In this document: piece after piece, positions 1 to 12,400 of the stretch
Layout of the letters: each line of letters opens with the position of its first letter
Numbering within the stretch: the stretch's first letter is position 1
Assembly: GCA_024449915.1 (NCBI GenBank)
Contig: JAMZAV010003257.1
Location: forward strand, 1-64,000
Direction: 5' to 3'
Source of the DNA: Sweltsa coloradensis
Lineage: Eukaryota; Arthropoda; Insecta; Plecoptera; Chloroperlidae
Length of the DNA stretch: 64,000 nt
Translations under genes and position numbers: made by a program
The notes under the pieces: generated by a model
What the model saw: the letters and a program-made list of their open reading frames with translations, nothing else
What the model was told of the DNA's origin: nothing
The model's database searches: none

Positions 1-320
1 TTTGGTCTGTCTGCACGTGGATGTGGTCCAGCTTGGCGAAAAGTTGGCCTCTTGCAGTTGTGTCTCTGTTGCTCGCACGTGGATGTGGGTCCAGGTTGGC
101 CCGTATCTCAACCGAACACTCGTTGAGCCGAGTGGAGTGGAGTGTTGTCTGCAAGTGCAAGTGAGGACCCTCCTTCATTAATTCACTTGTCCCAGGGGTG
201 GCGACCGCATCCCCTACAGTCTACACCAGGCCAGGCAGAGCAATTATCTTGCTCCATCCACTTCCACGGATGCAAATCTGTTCCTTACTTCGCCGACTCG
301 ATCGGTCTGTATGTCTGTCA

Positions 321-354
<34 letters not shown>

Positions 355-2347
355 TGGGTAATCTAGAAATCTAATCTAACCCGAAACTTAAATCTAGAAC
401 TGATGTTTTATTCACACCCTCTTTGTCGCGCAAGGTTCGCCTCGGAAGTAAGTTTGTAAAGTAGGTATGACCCGCCTACATATCGATATACATCTCCGCA
501 TAAAGGTATGTGTTGTCGCATGCACTCCGCCTGGGCCCGCGGTAGAATTTGATCCATGTTGATAAAGCTAGAAAATAGGCAAATAACATCTCGCAAACAT
601 CAAACCGAAACTAGACACAAGCTCTGGTATTCCTCACCCCCCCCCCCCTTCCAACAACGACGACAAGAACATGACAACGACGGCGACATGAGAACGCCCT
701 ATCTTCTCCCGTCCCGCCTGTGGTCTAGATCTGTCCAGCACGGGCCCTGTCCTCTCCTTCCCACACTCCCTAGGCTATAGTGGTGCATTATGACCCAACG
801 GTTGACTGCGCACTTACACCACATAATCTGAAACTCGTTCTCACGCAGTTTCACTCATTCTGTTTCACGCGCATCAACTATGAAATACGAATATCTCCGC
901 TCGAGTAGAGAACCGAGTTATCTGTGACCGAGTCAACCGACCGTGTGTTCTGCGTTGGGAACAGGATTATACACAAAATCAACACCAATAAATCCAGTCA
1001 ATTATATTAACAGTTCAATATTTGTATGCGGACAATAAATTTGACTTCCATGACCAACAATTAACACCTAAACTGTAACACACTGCAGAAGTAAAAGTTG
1101 ACACAAAGGTTACTGTAACGAATGTAGCGTCTGTTCATCTGCTACCTGTGATTACAACCCCAGTGTAATGAGAGTGAGTATTTAAGCGAGTGTAAGGGAA
1201 AAATTGCTGTTCGCTCGGCCGACTGACACGGTGACACCGCAGATGAACTTGAAATTTTGAACATATCCCACGAAAGTGGAAATATAGGGCTCCACAAAAC
1301 ACATTTTTGAAATTTGGTTTGAAATTATTCAAAAAATAAATTAGTTTTACGAATTTCGATTTTGTTAAAAAAGTCCTAAATTGACTACATTCGTGATTCT
1401 TTTCCTGTCTGACTAAGATAAATTTTGAAAATCTTTATTTGTAAGGCTGCCCATGTATGCTTTATGGACAACTTTGCAAAGCTTCATATACGTCGGTGCT
1501 TCCTGGCCGAGTGAATAGCGTCTGTGATGGCTTACTGCCAAATGTGTCCTATTCCCTGTTAAAATTGGTCCAGCAGTCATTGATTCGTTGCTCGTCATGT
1601 TTGGTGTGTGCACAGCCGGTTTACGACCCAAACACCCCACCCCACCCACGTGCACATTGTTTGTCCCCTACACAGGAAACTGCAAGGGGGGGGGGGGCTG
1701 ATCGGCATATGAAAGTGATTTAGATTTATAAATTCGGCAGGTAATAATATAGTTTCATCATCTGCAGCAAAAAATGAATAGCTGGTACGGATCCTAGAGG
1801 TTCACCCTTGTAAGTCCCAGCCCGTACCAGAGGGGGTTTTGCTAGGTGACTTTTGATTGTTACTAGTCACTTTTTGATTTACTGATCGCACACTTTGATT
1901 AGTGTAGCAGAGAGTTGGGGTAATTTTAAGTTTGACGTTTACTATACTAATCGTTTTATCTCATTTGCAATGTGCCCCTGAAACCTGTAGGCCTACATGA
2001 AGTATCTCATCGTTCTATTGTCTAAATTTTGATTTCAAAAATAATTTCAATGGAAAAGAATGCTGTTCAATTTTCCACTTTGATTGTCTCCATTATGTTT
2101 AATAATCGGAATATAACATTATATAAATTTAATCTGGACTCCATATTTACAAATTGTTTCACTTGGGCTAAAAATTTTTAAGGAAAACTGTGGTTTAAAA
2201 AACGCATTTGATTAAAAATCATTTTTGATTCATTGGCCATAATGAAGTACATGTTAAATTTTAATTTTACAACCATTGATTAATATACTAGCACTAGCAC
2301 ATTAAATCTTTTAAAATAATCTGCTAAATGTTTAATTAGTAATTCCC
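1..2347. other. Gene-free flank upstream of the Mcr-like gene
   Basis: No open frame here shows a domain, a splice-consistent exon or a family match. The stretch is AT-rich with short mononucleotide runs and one CTGT microsatellite. The promoter and untranslated first exon of the downstream gene may lie here or in 2.8-3.75 kb, but I could not identify them. Confidence 0.6.
307..354. repeat. (CTGT)n microsatellite
   Basis: About ten consecutive CTGT units with two interruptions near the start. It accounts for the Cys/Leu/Ser-rich open frame that crosses it, which is not a gene. Confidence 0.9.
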
Positions 2348-2774
2348 AAGGCAACGTAGGGCCGATTTTAAAGTTTGGGGGGGGGGGGGCAAAAACCATT
2401 AGAAGATTTTGTTGACGGCAGCTGGGGTCTGGGGCATGCCCCAGCTGCCAGAGGCCCTTTCGCGGAAGGCGGCAAAAAATTCACCATACTACAGTTTTTT
2501 CGTAATGTTTTTACTGCTTTCGGACTCTGTAAACGATTTTTGACTTCAAACCTGCGGTCTAAAACAAAAAAATGAACGTGAAGTGGCCCATTTTAGTAAA
2601 TTTTAACCTACTTTTATACAATGACAAAGCATACAGGCAAAATATTCGTTTCATCAAGGTGACTGTTTGAATTGTATAAGTGTAGGGGCATATTTACTTC
2701 TAAATTCTGGGATAATATTTAACTCATTTAAGTTTTACCCCCCCCCCTCCCCCCCCCCCGGTTCCTAGGCAATG
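2348..2774. mobile_element. Old non-autonomous DNA transposon, copy A
   Basis: This stretch matches 59,908-60,356 along most of its length. Shared landmarks are a G-run near the left end, the phrase CTTTCGGACTCTGTAAAC (variant CATTCGG in the other copy), AACGTGAAGTGGCCCATTT, and a C-run near the right end. Its outer ends (CAAGGCAACGTAGG and CCTAGGCAATG) are eroded forms of the GGCGTAGGAAC-type inverted ends of the second copy. No target duplication remains, so this copy looks older. Confidence 0.75.
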
Positions 2775-3751
2775 ATAATTACCAATTTTACCAGTTTTAA
2801 ATTTTCGTTTCAAACCACAAATGAGTTTGCTCAGAGTGATAAAGAAGTTTCCCGTTTGGGAGGGCTCCAACTCCCCATACCGCCCTGGTTAATAAAAAGT
2901 CGGTTTTTGGCGTTGGGAAAACAAGTTCCGCGCGACTCCCGTGTGCGATTGATGGAACTACTTCAAAAAATTTCCGGGGCCCCTTTTCTACTAGTAGTTA
3001 ACAGCGATGACGACAAATGGCGAAGGGAACGCAAAATATTAAATACGATCGAAGTTGGCGAAGTTTGGCATAAGCAAACCTCTTATTAATGAGGATATTT
3101 TTGAGGAGTAGGGCCTAAGCTTAGGAGCTAGGCCGACAATATGTATGTCAAGATTCGATTGAGTGGTCTAGGGCGTACTACGCTGAAACTGTATGTGGCC
3201 TGGGGCCCAGGCTACACTTACGTCCGTTAGGCTGAACAAGGCAATCTCAAATTTTTTCGCACGAAAATGTCACTGACGCCTGCGCAACACTTTATAGTAC
3301 AAAATAAAATCAAAAGTAAATCGTTTTAAAAGACTAGGGCCCAGGGCTAATATGATTGAAATAAAAATTTGAAGTTTGACGTTTCGTCTGTTGTTTGTTG
3401 TTTTCAGTGTCACTGCACATCGATAATCTACTGACCGTATTTAGCGTGCAGTGCTTTTATTATTTTCCCACATTGGACCCGCTCTCAGCGCGCAGGACGT
3501 TAGATTCCGTTTTGACTTGGGAGTAAGGGGACCTCCCCAAAGGGGGGGAAAACCCCCTTTTATCGACTCTGGTTTGCATCCATTGTCAAATATTATGGCA
3601 AAGTAGTAGGCCTATGTTTTAGTTTGTTTTAGTTTAGTAGTTTTAAGTTGTAACTTGCAAATAATTCAATGCACCTAAATTTGTATCGAAAAGTGTTATT
3701 TTGTGAACATTTCAAGCACATATCTTATCGGATGTCTGCTTTCTGTTCCAG
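2775..3751. other. No recognised gene; possible 5' UTR region
   Basis: A 105-codon open frame at 2,772-3,089 has no recognisable domain and is not supported as a gene. The segment ends in a pyrimidine-rich tract and AG at 3,750-3,751, a plausible 3' splice site just before the Mcr-like start codon. The 5' UTR is therefore probably split and its first part lies upstream. Confidence 0.4.
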
Positions 3752-3760
3752 ATTGTCAGG

Positions 3761-4023
3761 ATGTTTGTGTTCATCCTACTGATACTGGTGGAGCCGACCG
3801 GCCAAAAGTTCACCCCCGCGTCCACGCGAGACCGGTTCACCCCCGCGACTCCGCGAGACCGAGACAGGTTCACGCCGTCTTCTTCGCGGGAAACGGGGAC
3901 AGGTCACGGCTGGACCGGAGTGGACAGCCGGCTTTACCAGACCCCCGGCCGCAGTGGCAGGGCAACGACTGGACCCGGCCGAGCCCAGTCCCTCCAAGAC
4001 AACAACGTCATCATAAACGAGGC
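3761..4023 (+). CDS. Mcr: Mcr-like exon 1: signal peptide and Arg/Thr/Pro-rich leader
   Basis: The ATG at 3,761 starts a short hydrophobic segment (MFVFILLILVEPTGQ) typical of a signal peptide. A repetitive arginine/threonine/proline-rich stretch with three RFTP motifs follows. The exon ends at a consensus donor (GTGAGT at 4,024) in phase 2 and joins exon 2 to read NEA/TYFIVASRMVRPGQVYRV, a normal start of the first macroglobulin domain. The leader would be unstructured; its function is unknown. Confidence 0.85.
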
Positions 4024-6400
4024 GTGAGTTGACATTTACTAAATTAGGGATGCAAGACGATAAAATATGATGACATTATTTTATAATCAAAAGGTGACTG
4101 CATTATTGATGGGGTTATACCCAATGCTAATGTTGGTAAAAGATTAAGCAAATTTTTTCGATTGAGAAGCGTGCTGAAGATTAGATGTCTCAAAAAGTCA
4201 AAGCTCAATATTTTTGGTCAGAAATGTAGTGAAATCTTTTATCCAGCTGTGATCACGGAAGCCAAATTATTAATATTGAATTTTGAAGCCATGTTTCAAC
4301 CCACTTACAAGTAATCACTTGGTTTCATTGTTGGTGTTCTGTAGCATTCTTCAGATATGACTCTGAAAAGTGTTTTGCATGGCTGTACTTGAGACTGTCT
4401 CTCGGGCGTAATAGAACAAGACACTTTAGTTTGAACAAGAGTCGGAGGGGTTTAGCGTTCATGCTCAAGGTAAAAAATTATTCCGGAAGCCAAGAGTGAA
4501 ATCCCTGATAACCCCTCCCCCCTGGGACAGCCGTAAAAGCTATCATCCCCTATAACACAATGCACCCCTCCCCAGGAAGAGCAGGATGTACAGCCCTGGC
4601 ATTAGAACCAACACTTGATGAGAAGAATGACTAACTGCTAGACCCACTGAAAGTAATCATTACTCCATACAGTGAGACAAGATAAATAGATGAACTCAAA
4701 GCCACAATCTCTAAAACAAGTCATTGAATAAATCCCTGTTTTGAGTTAATTATGCCTTAGTTCTACCTAGATGGTAAAGTAAGGTTTTGAAGAGAATTTA
4801 AAGTGAGCATTTCAAAATAATGTAACGATAAGTTTAACTGCTCCATCAAAAAAATGCATTTGCTAGCGGCATCGGCGGGGCCGAGCGGGCCAATGAGCGA
4901 CCAGTATTTTAAATTAGGGACCGCTGATTGGCTAGAACTAGCCAGCCGGTGACGTCACCGTCTGCAAACTTCCAATGGAGCAGCTCCTATGCTTCTTTTG
5001 TACACCTAGTAATCATTACATAAATTCATCACTATTTAAAGGTAGTCATAGGCCCTTCTATCAGAATTCAAAATAACAACAAATTAGTGTTTCTAGTAGC
5101 TGTGTTTCCAGTAGCTTACAAAATAATGTGGTCCCAAGTTGTTCTTCTGCTACATGACCTGCAGTACATTTATTAACTGAACAACCGTTTACCTATATTG
5201 TATTTGAAGGTGAATCCCATTACTATATTATAATTTCAGGCATTGATTTGTAATCCAATCATTGGTAGCCTACTTTTTTTATAACCATTCTTCATTTCAT
5301 GCCCCAGTTGGAACTGAGTTATGATGATGATTATTATAAAACATTTAAGACTTTCACGGCCCGAATATATTAAAAAAGGGTGTGAAACGGGTCATTTTGC
5401 CGCGTCGCGTGTTTACACTTACTGGTGTGTGAGTTCGACGTTTCGGAACCACTGTGGGATTCCATCTTCAGGACGACTGCTTGTTGAAAGTGCGTTTACT
5501 CGTTGTCTCTCTCGTTCGGGATCGTGTTTGAATGCCTTGACCAATGGCAGTGGGGCTGGTCACGTGTGCGTCGGCTGCAGCCTCGCTGGTAGATGTTACA
5601 CCCCCTTGTTGTGACGTCTGCGGGTGGGGTGTGTTTGTCATGTGATTGTAAGTGGTTGTGTTGATTACAGGGGGTCTATGTTGCACTTAGTTTATAGCCA
5701 TCGTCTCCATTAAATTTGTTGGGATTCTTCTTAATCTCCACTGCCTCACGAATTAGTCTGGGCCAGAAACGTGGGGTCGAACTAAGTACCCTGGTGTCTC
5801 CAAACATGATCTGGTGGTTATCGTCACCTATGTGTTCTAACTCATGTTTGGCTACCGCCGACTTTGTGTCGTAACCTTTAGCACAGTGAGCTTTGTGTTC
5901 TTTTATTCTCGTGGTGATGTTTCGTGCAGAGAGAGACAACGAGTAAACGCACTTTCAACAAGCAGTCGTCCTGAAGATGGATCCCACAGTGGTTCCGAAA
6001 CGTCGAACTCACACACCAGTAAGTGTAAACACGCGACGCGGCGAAATGACCCGTTTCTCACCTTTTTTAATGATGATTATTATTATTAGGCTATTATTAA
6101 TCATTATTTCTGCTCAGCTATTGTGAAATTTGACAGCCGGCAACGTCTTCTGTAAGTGTGAGATTGTTGTGGCACACGTAAAGAAAGTTGTACTTTAATC
6201 TGTCCAGGACGTACTTCATCGTTGCGTCACGCATGGTTCGTCCAGGCCAGGTGTACCGAGTGGCGGTGACCGTTCTTCAGGCTCCGCTGCCGCTCACCGT
6301 ACGGGCGTCGATATCTCGCAACGGCGTCGAGATGAGCGCCGACAACCAGGAGGTGAAGGAGGGGATCCCAGAGACGCTCATCATGAGGGTGCGTTCATTT

Positions 6401-6432
<32 letters not shown>

Positions 6433-9400
6433 TTATTTAACGTCTATCCTCTTCTGTTATAAAAACTGATTAACAAAGGACAGGTTGTCTGTTGCGCTAC
6501 AAGTAGGGGATGAAGCGTTCCATGGATGAGGAGAAATGCTTTCGTCTTATGTTACGTCTTTTTCATTAAAACGTTACAACAAACAAGGTCTTGCCATTTG
6601 ACGATACTTTCAATAATCCAAATTTGATTCCATTTGCTTATCAAAATTAAAAAGTTGTCTGTCACATAGGTCTTACTTATATTACAATGAAAAGTACTTA
6701 CTTAAAGTATTACTACAAATTACAAAAATTAAATCTTCAAACTTAAAAAATAAATAATGGATTCTATTCTTTTCCTTTTAGCATTATAATATTTTTTTGT
6801 TTAGCTGTTTATTTTACAATAATAATATTGACAATGTGTAGCACTAGATGGTAGACAATGCACTAAGAGCACATGACATGTGATTGAACTAGAGGCCTGG
6901 TCTAGTGTTCTGACCGAGTGCGTTCCCTCCCGTCCGCAGGTTCCCGCCACGAGCGTGCCCGGTATCTACAAGCTGCGGGTGGAGGGACAGTACGACGGTC
7001 TGATGGGAGGCACGGCGTTTATCAACGAGACCATCATCACTTTCTCCCAGCGTTCCATGACCATCTTCGTTCAGACGGACAAGCCGGTCTACATGCAGGG
7101 CCAGACAGGTTGGTGGGGCACGTTATCCTAGTTGCGGACGGTACACTTGTGTTTGTTAGTCGTACTCTCTCTACACGGAAGTATTATACATGATAGTGTT
7201 TTGAAATTGTGTTTTCAGCAGCCCCTTGTGCATTCTCCATCACTTTCCTCAAGTAAAACAATTTAGAACTTTTTACAGTTCCTTGCTAACTATACCAAAA
7301 TTATCCAACGCCTAGCTCAAGTTGCTCTGTGGCCCTCGAGCTTTGGCTTGTTCAGTTGAGGCTCAGTAATGTCGTAAGCATAGAACCTGGAGTCTTGGAC
7401 CCACATCCCGCATCCATTGCCTTCATCTGCCAACACTTACTGTCTCTTAAAGCATTGTTGCACTACCTAACATGGTAAGACATCCTAAGACCCAGCCGGT
7501 CGACCTTTCTCCAATCCAACTTTACGAAACATTGTCTGCTGCATAGCTGAATGAAACCCTCCCAGACCCGTGTGCCGCCGATTGCTGGTAGTTCCCTCTG
7601 GTATTAACTCGTCGTTGTCTTGTTTCCCAGTTACTTCCGCACGATCCCGATCAACACTGAGCTGAAGGCGTTTGACGACGCTGTTGACGTGTACATGCGG
7701 ACCCTAATCGCCACATCAGCGGCGGTGGCTCTCCAGACAGGTGCGTCCCACTGTAGTCTGTTACAGTTAAGTGTTAAAGTGTTTATGAAACAATACCGGC
7801 GACAAGTGTGTTGATGAATTCATTCTATCAATTGTACTCCCTGCTACTAATTTCAAGTACGTACTATTAAGTTTTCTTTGTGTTTCGTGCATGATTTGTA
7901 TTTAGGATTCACACTATACTGTATATGTAGTTATGAGATGATGTTAAAAATAAACGAGCCTGCTTGATGTGATTAATTGTGATCAATAGGTGGGCGTTCT
8001 AGGCCTATATTTTTGTCGTCCACATTGCTCTCATACCTTAGAGCAAAACTACTATTGTTCAAGTGAAATATATATCTCAACATGGGTAACTTTACTCTCT
8101 ACGTAATGTTCTGCACTTGTCCATACACAGCAACAATGAAACTTGCTCTTGATTCCAGTCTAACCTGGGCACGGTGAGCCTGAGCTACAAGTTGTCGGAC
8201 CAGCCAGTGTTCGGGAGTGGATCATACAGATCACCGCCCAGGGTCAAATGGAGGAAAGCTACATTTGAAGTGGAGGAATACTACCAGACCAGGTTTGAGG
8301 TAGGTCTGTCTGTGATGTAGGCCCTACATTGATGGTTTGGGGTACAAGTGGAGGAAAACCACGTTTGAAGTGGAGGAATACTACCAGACCAGGTTTGAGG
8401 TAGGTCTGTCTGTGATGTAGAAGTACCGGCACCATCCGTAAACCCCCCGGGGTTTCAAGTGGAGGAAGCCCGTTTGAATGGAGGAATACACCAGACCAGG
8501 TTTGAGGAGGTCTGTTGTGATGGGGCCTACATTGATTTTGGAGTACAAGGGAGGAAGCCACGTTTGAAGTGGAGGAAATACCAGACCGGGTTTGAGGTAG
8601 GTTTGTTTGTCTGTGAGTGGGCCCTATTGATGTTGGAGTCCCGGGTTTTTAAATTTTTAATCCAAGTGTGAGGGGATACCTTCATTAACTGTAAAAATTC
8701 GATAAGGGACTTCTGTATTATCCTTGGGGGCTGTTTTTTTGCATTGTTGCTGCCCTACCTAATGTCATTTGTAAATTTAAACGTTGGGCGCGTGCTCTTG
8801 CTTGATCTTTACGAGTGCCGGTTCCAACCTATAGTTTTTGAGGCCCCTGTTCCCGATGGCTTTTATTGTTGTTGTGTCCCGGTGAAGGACGATGCCCCCG
8901 TTCTTCTTCAGACGGACCGCTACATTAGGAAAGGTGAGGCCAACTACACCCGCGGGGCCCGGGCCCCGGGGGAACCCACGTTGCGCGCCACCCTCACGCA
9001 GCTCCGCGGGGGGGTCGAAGAACCCGGCGCAAAAGTCCTATATCGCTCAACCAACGCATAACAAGTTCTTCACCTTTGTGATGGGATCGGGTTGTATCTT
9101 CTGTTCATTCCCGTCCAGGGGCTTAAGATTTGCTTTCTCTTATTGAAAAAAGGTCCTTTAGACTGTTTTAAGGTGACACAATTCTAAACAAGTGCTGTAC
9201 AGTTAAAAGTTTTTGCAAAGCTCACTTGCGCGCTGATTTGTTTGGGCCCCGCAGCACTTTGGGATTTAAACAGAAAAAGCAGATCTAAAACCTTCCTTCA
9301 GGCTGGGGTTTTTGTTCTCTATGCTTTCCCCCCTTTCAAAACCCTTTTCCAATCTAAATTTAAATACAATAAGTTTCTTAAAGACAAATGGTGCCCTTAC

Positions 9401-12400
9401 AATGGGCAAAACACTTTTTTTTATGCAACATAGTCCTAGATATATTTAAAATTATTATGTAAAAAAAAGGGGTGCGGGGGGCGTCAATATGACATTCAAT
9501 GGCTATTTAAAAAACCTTGTTGTAAATATGAAATTTAAAAAAAGTTTTAAATTGAAAAGAGTTTAAAAATTAAAACCTTCGACTTTTTGATTTGTGTAAT
9601 GAAAGGGTTTACAGATAAATTTTCGGGTTTTTTAGTTCTAATTGAGTTCATTCTCAGCCCTTTGTATTACAAATACTTTTCAATATTATTTTTCTTTGTT
9701 TCTCCTTAATTTGTTTTCATTAATAAAATTTTTAAAATTACTTGCAGGATGAAAGTACCCTTTTTGGTATCCAACAAAGGATTTACGACATTTTTAGGAT
9801 CCCAAAACAAAAATTTGAAAGTAGATACACTTTTACTTATTTTTTTTCTCATTTGGGGATGTTTGAGGTTTCCGGGTAGGGCCACCCACCCAAGTATACT
9901 TTTTCCAAATTTTACTTAATTTGCATTTGTCCCCAATTTCAAAAAGTTTTTTTTTGTTATCTGTTTTAAAGCATCTGGGCTTTGGTACTTATCACATTTT
10001 TGTTTGAAATAATTACTCCCTAGCAAGAACAAACTTATTTTGCATTTTGCCATGCGAGAAGTAAACCCTTTAATCGTTTCCCAAAAACTTAAACCTTTCC
10101 CAAAATGTCATCCCTTGAAGCAAGGCTTATTTTTTCCAAATGATTTGGGTTGTTTTAAACCCAAATGGTTTATTTTAGTTCTATGGAATCCACGATTTTT
10201 CCGCAAACCCAATGTCAGAGTTGCGGAAGTAGGGTTTCCACTCTGGGGGGGACCGAGATCACGATAAGGGACCACAGTGGGAAAACCAAACCCTCGACGA
10301 AGTGATTGAAGGTTTCCATGGCGCGCATCTACAACCTTCTATCAAGGTCGATTTTCTTGGGCGGGTAACCGAAAAGTCTTAAAACCTCCAGCCATTCTAT
10401 GTCAAACTTTATTGAAACCGCTCGTGGGCCATTTTGTAGTTCTTTTTCATCACCCAAATCCCCCTTTATAATCGGGCATTAAACTTTTAAAATTTAAGCC
10501 CCCAAAACTTTAAAAATTTCCCGCGCATGAATTTTAACGCGTGTTTCCCCTAAAACAAATCTGAAAGGTCCCAAAAACAGTCTTGTGGCCGACCCCGAGC
10601 CACTGGGGGTTCCGTGTGTGAAACTTGTTGTCATAAAATGAAACACAGTCATTTAGGTTTGTTACTTTGTTTTTTCGCGGACGTAGTTTTTTAACACCCC
10701 CGTTTTTATGGGTTTAAAGGGGCCCGCCCCTTGAGAAAGGGCCGCCCCCTTTTTTTGACCACTCAGATTTTAAAGGTGGCTATAAATACTATTGATAAAT
10801 TGCTTCACATAATCCCCCCCCACCCCATTTTTTTGAATTTGGGAAAATTTTTCAAATATCCCCGAGGCCTATACTCGCTTTTAAAAACGGGTACCTTTAC
10901 ACTGGCTTCAAAGGCTAGTGTTATGAGCGCCAGTTTTAACACTAGAGCGAACGCCGGGAACCAAAAAAGTCATTTCAAAAAAGGTTGTACGAAAACCCCC
11001 CTAATAAGTAAAAACATCCCTTTGGGCCGGGTTTTTGTGAAGAAGTAAAAAATTATTGTAGTCTAAAATTTTTTCCCATAATATCACTTAAAGAAAAGGT
11101 ACCCCACTTTAAAAAAACATTTTAATTGCAACTTTTTTTTTCAAGACCACAGCGGCCCCCCTGGTTATATTTTAGAAACCCTCCTCATACGTCCCTATAC
11201 TTTGGGCCCAAACACTGATTGTGTCCCTGTGCCTCACAGCTCGCAGTCTCTTTCCCAAAGGACGGCTCCCCCAAATCATTTCCCAAACAACTGGAGAACA
11301 ACAGGGATTTTTTGCCCGACCGAGATAAACTCCCGGGGCGGCGGCCGTCGCTCGTTTGGAACCCACGCAGTTCAGTTTAAACAAAACAGGAGGGCATCTG
11401 GGGGTTTCCCAAGATCGACCTAGGGAACACAAGCGGGGTGGGTTTCTAACGTGTTTTCACAGAGACAGTAGCCCTGAAATTTAGTCAATAAAACGTTTTT
11501 CCCAAAACCCCCAGCACCCTCTATATGCGCGCGAAAAAGCATTAGGGGAAAAAAGGGGGTTTTTTCATGCAAAATGCCATATCCCCTCGGGGTGGGGGAG
11601 AACTGCTTTTCCAACAATGTCAGTGCAGTCGCCACAATCCCATCTATGGAATTTAGCATGTAAAGGCCCTTTCCCCCAAAATGCTTTGAAACAGAGCGTC
11701 AGGGGCGCATTTTAATTTTCTGAAAATGGTCTATAGTTTAAAACCCCTTCAGAATAAAAAAAATTTGATAGTTTATGCTATGGGTCACACAGGATTTTAA
11801 CCCAAAAATGTTTTTTATTGTTTCTTTACGTCAAATTTAAAAAAAAGGCAAAAAAACTCCCCAATATTTACGTGTTAGGCAATAAAACAACCCCAAAATG
11901 GTACTTGTTTTCAAAATTGTTTAGCAAAGGGGCAAACTTTTGGGGTTTAAAATGATTCATGGTTTTTTTTTCCCGTTTTCCCTTTGGGTTTCCTTCAATT
12001 TTGCAGGCACGAAGAAAAACAGGCGCTTTAAGGAGTTGGGGGCCGTGTCCAGTCATGAAGGTATCTGCTGACTTGAGACAGCGGTGGTAAAACAGGGGGA
12101 CCAGCGACCTTCAGTTTGTTGCCCCATTTTCTCACCCAAAAACCTCACATCAAGGTGTCCCGCCCACACAGCACCCAAAGGGAAGCACCTAAAAAACATG
12201 GGTACCGGTTTCCCCTTTAACTGTGGTAGTTTAAAGTCTTAGTTAATTCAATGGATTTTTCAAAGAAGAACCCAAAACCCTACATAACTTTCTGTGTACA
12301 AAGGGGGGGGCCCCCCCCTTTTTAAATTTTAAGGGGAAACTAATTTTTTCAATGCAAAATTTACAAAAAAATCACATTGAAAAACTAGGGAATCTAAAAG

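Noticed and set aside
2772..3089. 105-codon open frame upstream of the Mcr-like gene
   Set aside because: Starts at the edge of a transposon C-run, has no domain, and no splice logic links it to the downstream gene.
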